Assembly (NCBI GenBank): GCA_000499405.2
Contig: HG738139.1
Span: 13,744,467 to 13,808,466, forward strand
Length of the DNA: 64,000 bases
Direction: 5' to 3'
Origin: Onchocerca volvulus
Taxonomy: Eukaryota > Nematoda > Chromadorea > Rhabditida > Onchocercidae
Part shown: positions 1 through 12,366 of the stretch, in pieces
Numbering within the stretch: the first letter of the stretch is position 1
How the letters are laid out: every line of letters starts with the position of its first letter
Translations under genes and position numbers: made by a program
The notes under the pieces: model-generated
Databases searched by the model: none
What the model was told of the DNA's origin: nothing
What the model saw: only the letters and a program-made list of their open reading frames with translations

Positions 1-980
1 TTTAAAAGACATAAGTTCCACCATTCACAATGATTCGTTGTTTTCTACCAAATAGAAAGAATCCTTTGATTGGTCAAAATTTAATAATAATGAACAGTGT
101 TTATGATGAGTTCGAGCAAACCAATCCACAAAAATTCGCAAGCAATTGCTTTTCACTTTTAATTATTACTTTCACCTTTAAATTAAACCAATAATTGTCT
201 TACCTCAGTGCTTCCTTTACAATTCCAATTCTTTCTTGTCGATAAAAATTAATTGATGGCAAATTTTGATATATTTGAGATAAAATGAAACTGAGTGTTA
301 AATATAAGAAAAAAAAAAATTCATGTCTTCTTCAACACTCAGTAAAAATAGCTACTGATGATAATAATCGTTCATCAATTAGATCTAAGAACTGCTGTTG
401 TATTACCAATTTCTGTGATACTTATAGCTTGATCACCACCTATCTGATTTTGTAGCTTGAAATGCATACATTCCAATAAGAGTCAAGCAAAAAGAGAAAT
501 AATTCCTAGTGTTTATTCAGACCATAAGATTTTCGAGAAATATTTTCAAAAAATGAATAAAAATGCAGCTTAATTCATGCTATTAACGATCATTTCACTT
601 TTAAAATAATAGTAGACAAATTACTTCATTTGGAAGAATTTCAGTTCAATAAAAATGAAATCAATCACTTGATGAAAAATCACTTCCAAAGTGCCTAGGG
701 CAAAATTACTTCAGTCTTTAAATGGAACTTTCAATTTTTAAATGTCCTTTTTTTGTGATTTTTAAATGGAACAGAATAACAATTTTACCTTGGATAGAAG
801 CGATGTGATAAACTATCAGGATTGATATTTATATGTTTCCGTAGAATTTTTCTCTCTCTTTCTTCAAAAAATTATTTCATTCACTTCTATTTATTACTTT
901 TTTCAGCGTAAATGTTTGTACTTTATTGGAGACTAATTTCAAATTATCATTATTGTCATGAAATTATTTAACATTTTCAG
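1..980. repeat. Left arm of inverted segmental duplication, no gene
   Basis: No coding region is seen. Bases 1-300 match 24,350-24,660 in reverse complement, and 300-900 match about 23,800-24,350 in reverse complement. Copies of the first 260 bases recur at about 2500-2756 and 21,770-22,030. Around 259-303 is an uninterrupted version of the site where the Helitron at 2757 is inserted. Bases 820-960 resemble the region upstream of the TTL genes (compare 1740-1860). Confidence 0.7.
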
Positions 981-1100
981 AAATGTTCAATAACTGATGA
1001 ACATCCAGTTCCAAAAGAGTTTATTGGTAAAACTTACGATATGCAGATCGTAAGTTTGAATATCGCCGGGTAGAATCATACTAGAAGTTGTAATTTGTAA
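981..1100 (+). pseudogene. Orphan exon 3 of a transthyretin-like gene
   Basis: A canonical acceptor (acattttcag) ends at 980. It is followed by a reading frame nearly identical to exon 3 of the TTL gene at 14267-15092: Cys, then TDEHPVPKEFIGKTYDM, then IVSLNIAG. A TAG at 1071-1073 replaces the Lys codon of the intact paralogue; after it the frame continues to the family's normal end at 1100. No exon 1 or 2 of this subtype lies upstream. Instead the upstream sequence resembles the 5' flank of a different TTL subtype. About 200 bases of 3' flank (to about 1280) also match the 3' flank of the 5034-6015 gene. This is a dead, rearranged fragment of a TTL gene. Confidence 0.8.
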
Positions 1101-1993
1101 TCAATGAAACGATCGATGATTGAAATAATACAAAAATTTTTTTTGAACTAGAGAAAACATAGCTTCGAATATTATTGTTTGCTAAATTACTTATTAATGA
1201 AACATTCTTTTTGTGCAATTTTTTAACTTAATTATGCTTTATGGAAGAAATTAATCTATATATTTGGAAATTTAATATTTTATTCTTTTTTTTTTTTTTT
1301 TTGTTTGTGAGAGTGCTCTTTCCACATATTTAGTTCGTATCTACCCATTTTGATTTGTTTCTTTTTTTTACTAATAAAGCCTTGGAAAGTGCTGAAAAAT
1401 CTGTCGAGCATAGGAGGTAGATTATATCAAAATATTTGTTCAGCTCTATGCCAGCTGTTTAGATAACGTACGTTCCTGGCTGATAAAAGATAAATATAAA
1501 TGGAAAGTGTTTTCATTTTTCCAAGAAATCATGTATTAGTTTTTTCTTGTCCGATTTAGACATATAACTGTATAGTGAAATGAATCGTGACAAAACATCA
1601 ACAAATTTTAACTTCATTAGCTACAAGCAATGCAAATTGTACTCCAAAACTGTTAGAACTACGTATATAAAATTATTTCAGTCTCAGCATTTAAATATGC
1701 TGTATTTGTTGTAATGACTTCACTTCTTTAAATATTGAATCGCAAGCACTAGCGATGCTTGAATAGATATGGTGTAATGAACCATTACGATGGATGTTTG
1801 TATGTTTCCGTAAAACCGTTCATTTCTAATTTTTGCTTTTTCAGCGTTGATATTTGTATTTCATTCTTTATTGATTTCAAATTTCAAGAAATGATATCAC
1901 TCAACTTGTGAACTTAATATTATTATGTTTATCAAAATACTTACTAATTCATTACTTTTTCAATAATTAATTTTAGATATTCGAAAATTAACA
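1101..1993. other. Non-coding, TTL 3' and 5' flank remnants
   Basis: Bases 1101-1280 match the downstream flank of the TTL genes at 5034 and 14267 in inverted orientation. Bases 1380-1740 hold nothing recognised. Bases 1740-1980 match the upstream flank of the TTL genes at 18600 and 22870, including the stretch encoding the presumed trans-splice acceptor before 1994. Confidence 0.5.
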
Positions 1994-2329
1994 ATGCTTT
2001 CTTATCAACTTTTTTTACTATTGACTATTTCACCCTTTACGCATGGTTTTCCTGGACAAAAGAAGAATATTACGGTAGTGGGTGAATTAAACTGTGGCCG
2101 AAATTATTATTCCAATGTGAAAGTTGAACTTTGGGAAGCTGATACTTGTTAGTTTTTGATTTTATCAAAAAGATAAAGAGTTCTTTCGTTACAATATCAT
2201 TTTGAAAGTTTTTGTTTTGCAGTTAACCGGGATGACAAATTAAATTCAACATATACAGATAAGATGGGTCGTTTCACGGTATCTGACAGTACAAGAGAAA
2301 TACGAAATATCGAGCCTTCTTTGAATTAG
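1994..2329 (+). pseudogene. Truncated transthyretin-like gene, exons 1 and 2 only
   Basis: Exon 1 (1994-2147) encodes a signal peptide and the TTL N-terminal half (KKNITVVGELNCG, then VKVELWEADT). Exon 2 (2223-2329) begins in the usual phase but leaves the family sequence right after NIEP. The next bases match DNA that in the 22870-23538 locus lies well downstream of that gene (near 22,160 on the other strand), so the end of exon 2, intron 2, exon 3 and the 3' flank are deleted. The frame stops three codons later at 2327-2329, giving 86 residues without the last two conserved cysteines. An acceptor (aattttag) lies about 17 bases upstream of the ATG. It could be transcribed, but probably does not give a folded TTL domain. 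Confidence 0.8.
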
Positions 2330-2756
2330 TTGATGAATTGAACTTTGCCCATTTATGTCAATAACAACAAGTATTGCTTTAGATAAATTCTATGATTAGA
2401 ATTTATAAATTCTATGCTTCATTACCGGTAAAAGTGTGTACATTATTTTTGCATTCAATTTCATAATGTTTATGTTTAACATTAATTTATACAAATTTAA
2501 AAAGTGTAAGTTTCATCATTCAAGTGATTCGTTGTTTTCTACCAAATAAAAAGAATCCGTTGATTGATCAAAATTTAATAGTAATGAGCAGTATTTATGA
2601 TGAGTTCGAGCAAAAATTCGTAAGCAATTGCTTTTCATTTTTATTATTACTTTCACCTTTAAATTAAACCAGGAATTGTCTTATCCTAATGCTTCCTTTA
2701 CAGTTTCAATTCTTTTTTTGCTGATTAAAATTAAGTTATGGCAAAAATTTGATACA
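2330..2756. repeat. Flank repeat between truncated TTL gene and Helitron
   Basis: No gene. This matches 21,770-22,170 in reverse complement, and its last 250 bases are a further copy of 1-260. It ends exactly at the 5' boundary of the Helitron. Confidence 0.65.
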
Positions 2757-4628
2757 TCTATATAAATAAAAATGTCAATCACCGTTGCTATTATTTAGCA
2801 CAGAACTTTGCCGTCTCTTTACCGATTGCTTTCAAATTTTGACACAACATCGCATTGAAGTTGGAACCTGTTTTTATCTATAGTTTTATATTATAATGAA
2901 ACAAATCAGAGATTTTATAGGGCACAAAATCTCTGTTTGTTTTATAATAATCAAAAAAAAAAGTACAAAGTAAATTAAACCCGATAAAAACATGTAAATC
3001 ATTAAAACCAAAACCGAAAAAAAAAGCTAGGTTGTGATATTACTTTGTTATATTTTTTGTTATTTCTTCTTTTTTTGGACTTTTTTTGAAAAAACCAAAA
3101 ATAGAAAAGATTTAATATAAAACATCAACTAGTTTGTTAGTTCAGTTTGTTACTTTTTTTTTCTAGATATATTCATTTTTTTTCATCTGTCACACCTGTG
3201 ACAGGTATGTAAATACCGACTGATCCGAGATATTCATGCAACATTGCATTCAAATTTAATTTCATACAAGTGGCATTCCAATAAGCGAGTAATCGATTTC
3301 AAATTTTTGTATGTATAAGACCCATTCTATGTATATAAGAATTTTTTGTTTATTTCTTGATTTGTGAGACAGATGAGCGGATGAATCTATTGACGCATCT
3401 AGGCTCTTACCTGCCACGTCGCATCGCAAACTTTCAAATTTCGACACCTTGCCTTAAATAGGTGTATGTTCCTATTTCTATATATCTACTTTTTTTTACC
3501 AGTAATACAAGTCAATTTTGAGAATAATTGGGTGCAATCCATTTGCCTAGTTTATCCAAATAATGCCTCGCAAAGATCAAACTCAGGTCATCGTACTCGC
3601 GCAGCGGAAGGAATGCAACCATTAATTGCGAATTAAACTGAGGAAGAACGGGCATCAGTAAACAAGCGAACAAGACAAAGCATGGCTGAAATGCGAGCAG
3701 AATGACATGTACTTGAAGATGCACAGTTGCGAGCATGTTACTCGCGTTCTGCAACTTCAGATCTACTTCATTCTCAACAGAATTAACGCGATAGGCTGAG
3801 ATGGCTGAAAGACGTCAACGTTGAATCGAAGCGTTTCCTATCTAAAATCAGGAAATACAGCTCGTGCTTCCAAATGACGTCATTTGACGCAGAAATCGTA
3901 ATAACACAATTCATACGAATTTTCAAAGTGAAAAGACAAATTTATTATAAAGCCGACTCCTTGCTTCCGTTGCCAGATGGTCAACATAAATTCCTATAAA
4001 TGTATTTCATCGGTGATGACAATGATGAATTGAATGCATGCTGCGGAATTCATACTGACATAGAAAGGTCCGTCATTTCCAAATTGTAACAACTTCTTCA
4101 TGCAAAAAAACGAATTAGTGCGTTTGTTCAAAACAGCAATTGACATTATGCTATCTGACACACCAAACATTGTTATTCATGCTGATGAAACGCCTGCTGG
4201 AGAATCTGTACGAAGATTCAATGCTCCAACTATAGAGGGAGGGCAGTTTTCATAGTCGGAGATCAATATCCAGAGATAATGTTGTCATATGCATGAGTAC
4301 GCTCAAAATGCAATTGCATATGTGCGCCAATACGGGCGTCCAGACCTACTCATTACATTCACATGCAATCCAGCTTGGGAAGATATAAAAAACCTCTTAC
4401 TCCCTGGGTAATCACCGATGGATAGGTATGACATCACAGCTCGTGCTTTCAGACAGAATCTAAGATTTTGAACTGATATAGATAGGCGCATGTTTAAGAA
4501 CTTTCGGAGAATCAAGATTTTGAACGTTTACATTTTTATTAATATAGACTAACTGGAGCCGGACGCACGCGAAGCTTGGCGAGCCCCTGTAGATTGGCTG
4601 AATCGGTTATGCGAAGCGACTCAGCTAT
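2757..4628 (+). mobile_element. Decayed Helitron, internally deleted
   Basis: The element starts 5'-TCTATATAAATAAA and ends in a stem-loop at 4597-4625 (GCTGAATCG paired with CGACTCAGC, one mismatch) followed by CTAT. The sister copy at 20112-21761 has CTAG there, the canonical Helitron CTRR end. Empty versions of the site at about 260 and 24,360 run straight from tttgata to ttgaaat, so the boundaries are seen directly. At 1.87 kb it has lost most of an autonomous Helitron; only remnants of the N-terminal Rep-associated (Helitron_like_N) region remain. An AT-rich imperfect palindrome lies at about 2895-2945. Confidence 0.85.
3560..4412 (+). pseudogene. Remnant of Helitron Rep/helicase N-terminal region
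   Basis: Plus-strand frames broken by many stops still show family motifs: a basic, Arg/Gln-rich opening near 3565; HADETPAGESVRRFNAPTI at about 4171-4230; and YVRQYGRPDLLITFTCNPAW at about 4317-4376. This is the pattern preceding the rolling-circle Rep motifs in Helitron transposases. The helicase domain is absent. There is no intact reading frame, so the element is non-autonomous. Confidence 0.8.
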
Positions 4629-5033
4629 TTTCAAATAGAATGAAAATGAATGTTAAATATCAAAAAAAAAGAAAGATAACTCATGTCTTCTGTAACTCTC
4701 AGTAAAAATGACTCACTGATGATAATAACCTTTCATCAATTAAATCTAAGAATTGCTGTAGTATTTTCAAGAATAAAAATCATGCATTGTCGTTAACTAA
4801 TTCAATTATCAAAAATGAACCATGAATTGTTAAAAAAGAAGAGTAAAGTTTTAAATTTTCATATGTATTTGAACTTAATATTTTTCATAAGACATAATTA
4901 AATCGAAGAATTGTACATACGAATGTTTTATTAATCAGTAATTAAACAAACAATAGTATACAAAATTATACTTTCTTCAGTTCAAGAAAATTTTTGTATT
5001 ATCTAATCAATCATTGAGCATTTCATTGATTAT
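4629..5033. other. Duplication junction and 3' flank of TTL gene
   Basis: Bases 4629-4770 continue the block flanking the Helitron (matching 300-420). At about 4770 the sequence switches to DNA matching 13,980-14,260, the downstream flank of another TTL gene. The switch marks a rearrangement breakpoint. Confidence 0.5.
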
Positions 5034-6015
5034 TTATTCACATTTCTTTCGATGATTCATCCCGGCGGTATTCAAACTTATGGTATGCATATTATAAGTT
5101 TTGCCAACAAACTCCTTTGGAATTGAATATTCATCAATGACTGTACAATTCTGAAAAGATCGAATAATTTCTTCACATTAATGATATTTTTAAAAAAGTT
5201 AAAATGACGCTGTCCCTTGAAATATCAAATATGAAAAGTTCAAGATTAAAAAATTAGTGTTACCAAATATTTTTTCTAAAAATTGATTTGTTTAACTTTA
5301 AAAAATTTAGAATTTGAAAATTGACCGGATTAATAACGCCATTATCACAGTTATGATTAATAACCAAGTAGGGTTCGATTGTAGTCGCTTCTACGTCTTG
5401 ACCGAATAATCCAAAAGCTCCCTTAGCATCAGAGAACGTGGTATTTAGCAAATCATCAGGATCATCTGAAATAATTCAAATATTTCAGATTAATCATAAT
5501 CAGTAATGTCGTTATATTTTTTAACTTTGTCAACAGACAGAATTTTATTTATTGTCTCCATATCTGGAAGTTAATTTTTTGCATAAAATCAAGATATCAG
5601 AATCATTTTTGAATAAAATATCAATTCGATGAAATTGTCAACCAAACCAATGCATTAAATGCTAATAATTATATCTCATAAAGATGGATTGAATTGAATT
5701 GAATCGAATTGAATTGAATAAATCAATAAATGATTAATACGAATTTACTAGAATACTGAATTCCTGAAACTCAATAACACTTGCATTTACAGAAATTACA
5801 CCAATTCTAAGCAATATAAAAATTAACATATTTAGCATGAAAAAAAATTTACTTCCGGGATCTTCTTCCCAAATTTGAACTTGAACACCACTTATTGGTT
5901 TGGTTCCACACGTTAATTTACCGATCACAGCGATACCTTGAAGTGTTTCAGTAACGCCTGCATTTATAGAAATTGCATCAATTCCAAGCAATATAAATAT
6001 GTAACATAAAATCAT
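5034..6015 (-). CDS. Transthyretin-like (TTL) secreted protein
   Basis: Three exons: 5853-6015, 5326-5465 and 5034-5150, all phases consistent, giving 139 residues. Residues 1-19 form a signal peptide (MILCYIFILLGIDAISINAG). The TTL domain follows: VIGKLTCG, then VQVQIWEEDP, DPDDLLNTTFSDAKGAFGL, IEPYLVINHNC, and in exon 3 NCTVIDEYSIPKEFVGKTY. Four cysteines (LTCG, NHNC, NCTV, C-terminal KKC) should make two disulfides. The family (nematode-expanded, transthyretin fold) is secreted; individual functions are mostly unknown. The ATG sits one base after ctcctttcag with no matching donor upstream, suggesting trans-splicing. Its closest relative here is 14267-15092. In an upstream in-frame extension the acceptor would be read through, so 6015 is preferred. 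Confidence 0.9.
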
Positions 6016-8661
6016 CCTGAAAGGAGAAATCAGTTCGAGAAATGAGTGGGAATAATTTTCACTGATAATATCTATAAAAGAAATGAGCGATGATAAATCG
6101 GACATTGATGTCAGTACGAAGTTCTAGCAAGATTTAATTTCAGTTTTGTATATATTAGAAATTGCTGAAAGTTCATGTCAAATCCAAATTTGTTATTCAG
6201 AAAAAAACTTAATATTTCTGCAATTAAATAACTTAATTTAATTATAATTATTTCAATCCAACTATTCACAATTCAAGAATTTAGAATATTCTACTCTAAT
6301 TCATCATAGACGATGTTCATTAGCATTAAATTTGATTATCATTCTTTTTGAAAGATTATTTCCGTCTATGATATAAGGCAAAAGACTAAACGAAAGGTGT
6401 ACCAAAGAAGATGGAACTATTATAAATCAAGAATTGATCAAGTCAAAAACTCAAAAGCTTCAATTTTCTAAATTTCAAGAAATAATGAATTTTCATCTTC
6501 TATTCCATCATAAAGCGATACTAATGAAATCAGTTCAAAATTTTTATTTTAAAAATGTGCTTTCACATCTTTGATCAATGATTTCTTTATAATATTTTAT
6601 TTGCAAAAAAAATTACACCTTCTCTCAGAAAGTTCGCATCATTCATACATTCATATATCTTCCCTTTAAAGGACAAAACAAAATTTGTTTCCTATGAAGG
6701 AGTAAAGCTGATTTTGTACAAAACGCGTCATTATCACTACTATAACTGTTAATTTCTTCAGTTATCAAACATTTATCATCAATGTCAGTATGATGATTAT
6801 CATGATCATGGCCATCATTATCATCGCCTTCGTGATCATAATATGTTTATCATAAAGATTCCAAGTTTAATTATGCATCATTGGAAAAACGAGCTCAAAA
6901 ATACAAACTGATTGAAAATCATTTAGTTTGATCATTATTCAGTGAACGATCTCATATAAGCCATTAGGAATTTACTAAAATTTTAACAAAATCTTTATAA
7001 ACTTTTGTTAAGTTGCAACATTCGAAATGTTTCTACAATATGAAAAGGTTTTCGGGAACAAATGTTAAAAATTTTGTTATGAAATAACAAAAAAAATACC
7101 AATCAAAATTTTTTTAAAAACTATTTAATGCATTTTTTATAACTTTTATTTTTACCAGAATAAAAAAAAAAATTTTTTTAACACATGTCTACAGGTAAAA
7201 AAATGTCAATAAAGCAATATCGAAAAAGTGTAAAAATTTTTGATGCATAAGAAAAGAATTTTGAAAATAAGTTTCTTCTCTTATTAATAATTGATTCTTT
7301 GTAGTCAATGACAAAAAATATTTATTTCGGCAAAAAAAACATCAAATATCCTCACATAATTTTGTAAATTAATTGATTAAATCTTTTGTAATTTTAATGC
7401 TGATTCCGGGAAATTTTATATGCTTGAGAATTTTAATTCGGATATTTGGGATTAATTGCGAACTATCGCAAAAATAATTCTGCGTATGCAATACCTGACG
7501 AGATTGGTGTATTTAAAAAAATCTCTGATTTTTTCTAAAACTTCAAGAATCGCTTGCATATGTCGTAAGACATACGACATCATTTTTGAGACAATTCATA
7601 GTTTGTCATAAAATATTAAACTAAACTTGTCTAACACAAAAACAAATTATGAAAGAATCAACGGATAAATTTGCAAAAGACATTTTGAGAATATTTGATG
7701 AAATTTTTGCTGAAATGAATTTTTTTCTTTGTTATTTTCTACAAAGCACATATGAATTATTAATGGAAGAAGCAATTATCGTCAAACTATTCTTTCATGT
7801 GCATCAAAAATTTTTTTGCCTTTTATTTTACTTTTAATTTGCTGATGAAATTAATTTTCCCCAATAATATTCACGATATATTGAGTTTTTGTTGTTTGAA
7901 ATTAACGAAAAGTTCGGACTATTGAAATAATATCGATAATGGCTAAAGTAATCTGGTTGTATATGCAAAAAATTTATTTTGAATTTAAAATCGATTTCTT
8001 CCAAAGTATTTTGGTTCTTCATTTTTTGTTTTTGTTTCTGATCAGACATCTTGCTAAAGTATGAACGCGTAAATTTCTCGATCGTACCATATTGAATTAA
8101 TCAATTAATTATTTGCTTAATTAGTTACTTAGATCTTAATTAAAGAATAGCCAATAATAATTCAATTTGCTATTTATACTATAAAAATATTAATTTCTTC
8201 TTCTTTAATTATTTCCGACTACCTGAAATATCTTAAGTAATTATAGTTTAAGAGAAATTGATTACTTATTATTGATTTTATTCGGAACATCAGCTTAGTT
8301 TCTTCAAATAGGAACTGTTGTGTTTACAGTAGGATCATTCTGCATGTTACCGTACAATTTAATACAGTAAAACCGACCGATATCTCACAAGCCATAGATG
8401 AGATTAATCTTTTCAGTCAAAGTGTTGCAATTATCAAGTAATTTAATTTTTAATTTAATTCAATTCAAACAATTACAATGATAGATGCACAAAATACATT
8501 ATTATGAATTATATATATGAAAAAATTTTCAAATCTTTCCAGTGAAATTTAAAATTGAAATAATTGTTTGACTTCTACTCATATTCACATTCACAGTTAA
8601 ATTAATTGTTTATCACTTTTTTAAAATTTCGATTTCAACAAAAAATGATGTGATGAGATAA
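6016..8661. other. Intergenic, partly duplicated
   Basis: Bases 6016-7250 are a diverged copy of 15,093-16,330, including a GAT/CAT-rich microsatellite at about 6780-6850. The rest is AT-rich with no supported gene. Two short frames (7649-7837 plus, 7834-8049 minus) lack splice or family support. Confidence 0.4.
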
Positions 8662-9571
8662 TTAACGACAATTTTTTATGTGATTCTTTCGAGCAATATT
8701 TAAAGAAACAATTCCCATATTATAAACACTGCCGATTTTATTTGTTGGAATTGGAAAATCATCCGTAATGATGCAATTCTGCAAAAATATGCATTCAAAA
8801 AAAAAAACAGTAAAACAATTAATTGAAAGTTTTGAATATAATTTCAGTATTTCCTTCTTTTGTAAGAATTTATTTAAAAAGTTGAAATAAATGACTCATG
8901 CTACATTCTACAGTTTATTTGAATCATTATGAATCATCTCAAAACTTACTGAATGGACTTTTACTTGTTTCAAATTTTTAATCATTTTTTAAGAATTACC
9001 TCAGAAAGTGCACCATCCTCACAATTATGAGTAATTCGTAGGTACGGTTCGATCCCACCAACTTCACATTCTTCACCATAAATTATAAAGTATCCTTTGC
9101 TATTACTTTTTGTAGCATTCAATAAATCATCTGGATCAACTGAAATTCCGGTCAATGTTTTTTAAAAATTACAATAAATATAACAACAAACAACAAATGT
9201 TTCTAAAACCTAATGTTTGCAAAAAATACAAATTTGAAAAAGAAATTTCTTTTTTCATATTTTTGAAATTAATTTTTTTTACAATTAAAAAGAAAAAAAG
9301 AAAAAATTGATAAAATCGCAGAATTGCAATAGTTTAAAATTTAGAAATTACTTAAAAATTCATTCATTTATCAACTATTAATAAAAATTTTAGTTATAAA
9401 TAATGCAAATTTACTTGTATCATCTTCATACAATTCTACTAGCACATTCTTCAATGCTCGATCGCCACAACCTAATTGTCCAGTTACCGTAATATTATAT
9501 GTAGAACATATTGCTGCCAACATTGATGGACATCCAGCAAGTGACCACAGGAAAAGTACAATATACAGCAT
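8662..9571 (-). CDS. Transthyretin-like (TTL) secreted protein
   Basis: Exons 9415-9571, 9000-9139 and 8662-8778 give 137 residues with the same intron phases as the other TTL genes. A hydrophobic signal peptide (MLYIVLFLWSLAGCPSMLAA) precedes NITVTGQLGCG and VLVELYEDD. Exon 2 carries DPDDLLNATKSNSKGYF and IEPYLRITHNCEDG. Exon 3 carries NCIITDDFPIPTNKIGSVY and ends KNCR. It is the most divergent copy here: the usual GKTY near the start of the last strand is KIGSVY. An acceptor (tttcatag) ends five bases before the ATG. Expected to be secreted; no specific ligand or role can be read from sequence. Confidence 0.88.
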
Positions 9572-11467
9572 TTAGTCTATGAAAATTGTTAATTTTTGAA
9601 TTGCAGAATGGTTTTACAGTGCAAAAATACATTAGTTTTATTAAATTTTGAAAATATTCGATTGATTTAGTAAATAAGCAATTACAATTTAAAATAGATT
9701 ACAAAGAGATAAAAAGATAAGGTAATATGAAAGTAATAAAATTAAAGTTAATTGGATTATAAAATTTTAAATTGTAAAGATTATAAAAGCAGATTATAAA
9801 GTTTAAAATTATTGAATTAAATTTTAAATTAAATTTTTTTTTTTTTTAAATTGGAAGAAAAGTATGATTCATTGATTGATAGTGAATAAAGGATACGAAT
9901 GAAATCCTGTAAAATTTTTGTCATAGTAAAATGATGATTCGAAGATAATTACTTGAAATAATCAAATTTGAAATACTGAAAATTAGAGCAAAGAAATTAT
10001 ATCATTCAATAATTAATGATGACATCATCTGTATAAAAACTAGTAATGATCAGAATTTTGCTTACTTACGCTTATTTAACGTAATTTTTACGTCATTTCA
10101 TTCGCAAATGAAATTGCTTCTGTCTTTTAACAAGTTAAAAAAATTCGATCAACATCAAAAATTATAATTTTATGATATATTTTTTAAAATTATTTACTTT
10201 ATTTATTTATTTTTTTTTTGATGATATATTTATGATATTAAAATATTACATATATTTCATGATATTATTTGAAGCTTTTAATTTGACAAAATCGAATATA
10301 ATTTAAATTTATCAATAATTTCACAGATTCTTTTGCAAAACAGATGTCGGTCAAAGTAAAAGGAAGCTGCTGATAATTAAGAACGAAGAATTTTTTTGAT
10401 AAAAAAGTGATGATCAAATAAATTTTGTTGCAAAATGTTAAAAGTATTCGGACATCTTCTATAAAAATATCCTGTAAATGTAGTTTATAGAAGATATTTT
10501 GATATTATCATAACAATTATTGGCCAAAAATTGAAAAAAAAAAAAAAAAAAGAAAAAATTTTGTCGATTTAAGGTGACATCGCTCCGTAATGTAATCATT
10601 TTTGAATGTTAAGTGAATAAATGGGTAAAAATGTATGACAGTATTTCTTATCATCAATAACCTGTTTGAACAAATGTAGTGAAATGATAATGAGAATTCT
10701 TTACACAGAACTGGGTTTTCCTATCATTATCATATCGATTCGAACTAAAATTTACAAATCAATTATATGTTTTTTTAATTAATTTCAAATATAATTATTA
10801 TGTATGTGAAAATGATTGCAGAGGCTTGTATATGTTTTATGTTAGTTTTCACTAATTGGAATATTATTTCAAATTAATTTGTGTTAATGAGCCAAACCGA
10901 TCGATAAGTTGTTTTTTTACTTCAAATCGACTATTTCAAATTAAATTATTGGATCAAGGACATTTTTTGTCGCACTTTTTGCCAAATTTTCATAAATGAG
11001 TAATTACTGATGAGGAGAAAAAATGAGAAAAAATGCATGATCCGTCAATTTATATATTTTTAAAATTAATAATCAGAAAAATAGAATTTAACCTTGTAAA
11101 AAGTATTTAGAGGTTGGAAGAATGTGAATTGAATTAAGCAATAAATCAGCTATTTGAAAAAGAATTGGAAATGCATTCTTGAAAAAAAAAAGAATTTACC
11201 AGAAATTTCAAAAAATAGCTTTAAAATGTTTAACCAATGTTTTATTTTCTGTGATAGAAATTAATTGATGGGAATTTTTCATGTAATTTATAAAATTAAG
11301 CAGGAAATGATAAGTTATTAGTGCTAAATTCAGTTCAAAAAAAATCTTTATTATTTCAAAACTACGATAAATTCAACTATGACAGATGCAATTATGAGCG
11401 AAAATTGTCGCAAAAAAAAAAGATATATCGCATGAAAATTTTAATATTGTTTGATCACTTGTTGCTT
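9572..11467. other. Intergenic, AT-rich, nothing recognised
   Basis: Homopolymer A/T runs and AT-rich DNA. The plus-strand frame at 11321-11575, which looks like a signal peptide, overlaps exon 3 of the minus-strand TTL gene and is its antisense shadow. Confidence 0.4.
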
Positions 11468-12366
11468 TTATACGCAATTCTTCTGTCGACTTTTGACAAT
11501 ATTCAAGCTTACAATGCCCATGTCGTATGTTTCACCGACATATTGTTTCGGAATTTCATATCGATCTTTTATTGAACATTTCTGTTAAAAAAAAAAATTA
11601 AAGGAATATAAACGCGATCATTAAGTTCTATTTAAACTTTAATTGAATTAGAATTTATATTGAAGAATAGATATTCCATTTCATAATTTCTTTTAAAATT
11701 TAAAAATTGTCCACCAATTCTTGTATTGCTATCATAACTCAAAAAATTATTACACATAATTAATAATTAGTATTGTCATCTATACTACAGTAACATCATT
11801 TTATAAAATTCCGTGTGACTTGATATCGTTCATTAGAAAGATTTGCAATTAAGAGAAATTCCGGCTTAAAGGATGGAGCATAGATTACGAACTTTTTAGC
11901 AGAAATTACTATTTTTGTCAACAAAAATTGAATTTACCGGATTAACGACACCACCATCGCAGCTGTGTACTATTATTAGATACGGTTCAATGTTGTTTAC
12001 TTCATTCTCTTCTCCATATATCTTGAAATTTCCACGAGCATCGGTCTTCGTCGTATTCAGCAAATCATCAGGATCGACTAGAAATTAAATTTAAAACTTT
12101 ATATCACCAATTAGGTTAAAATTCACTTAATTTATTATCAGATACAAATATCAATTTATAGGAAAAGGAAAAATAGAACTTTGTATTCGATCAAAATGAG
12201 AAAAGTCGAACTTACGTGTATCACGTTCCCACAATTGTATTTCAACATCTTTTTGCGATCGATCGCTGCATGCGACCTGACCTTTGACAGTTACATTTTT
12301 AATGCTTCCCATAGCAAATGTCGAAACTATGGAGAAAGACAACAATAGCATACAATTGATGAACAT
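11468..12366 (-). CDS. Transthyretin-like (TTL) secreted protein
   Basis: Exons 12216-12366, 11938-12077 and 11468-11581 give 134 residues. The signal peptide (MFINCMLLLSFSIVSTFAMG) is followed by NVTVKGQVACS, VEIQLWERDT, DPDDLLNTTKTDARGNFKI, IEPYLIIVHSCDGG, and in exon 3 KCSIKDRYEIPKQYVGETY ending KNCV. The four family cysteines are present. Intron 2 is longer than in the paralogues (about 356 bp). The ATG lies two bases after an attttttag acceptor. Assignment to the TTL family is firm by domain pattern and gene structure; the function of this member is unknown. Confidence 0.9.

Noticed and set aside
2895..2945. Palindrome considered as a terminal inverted repeat of a DNA transposon
   Set aside because: It lies inside the Helitron and is shared by both copies; no target-site duplication or second element end is seen.
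3262..3754. Minus-strand frames inside the left Helitron
   Set aside because: Antisense to the decayed Rep-region remnants; no motif of their own.
11321..11575. Plus-strand frame with a convincing signal-peptide-like start (MKILILFDHLLLLYAILL)
   Set aside because: It lies antisense to exon 3 of the minus-strand TTL gene, which has correct phase, acceptor and family motifs.
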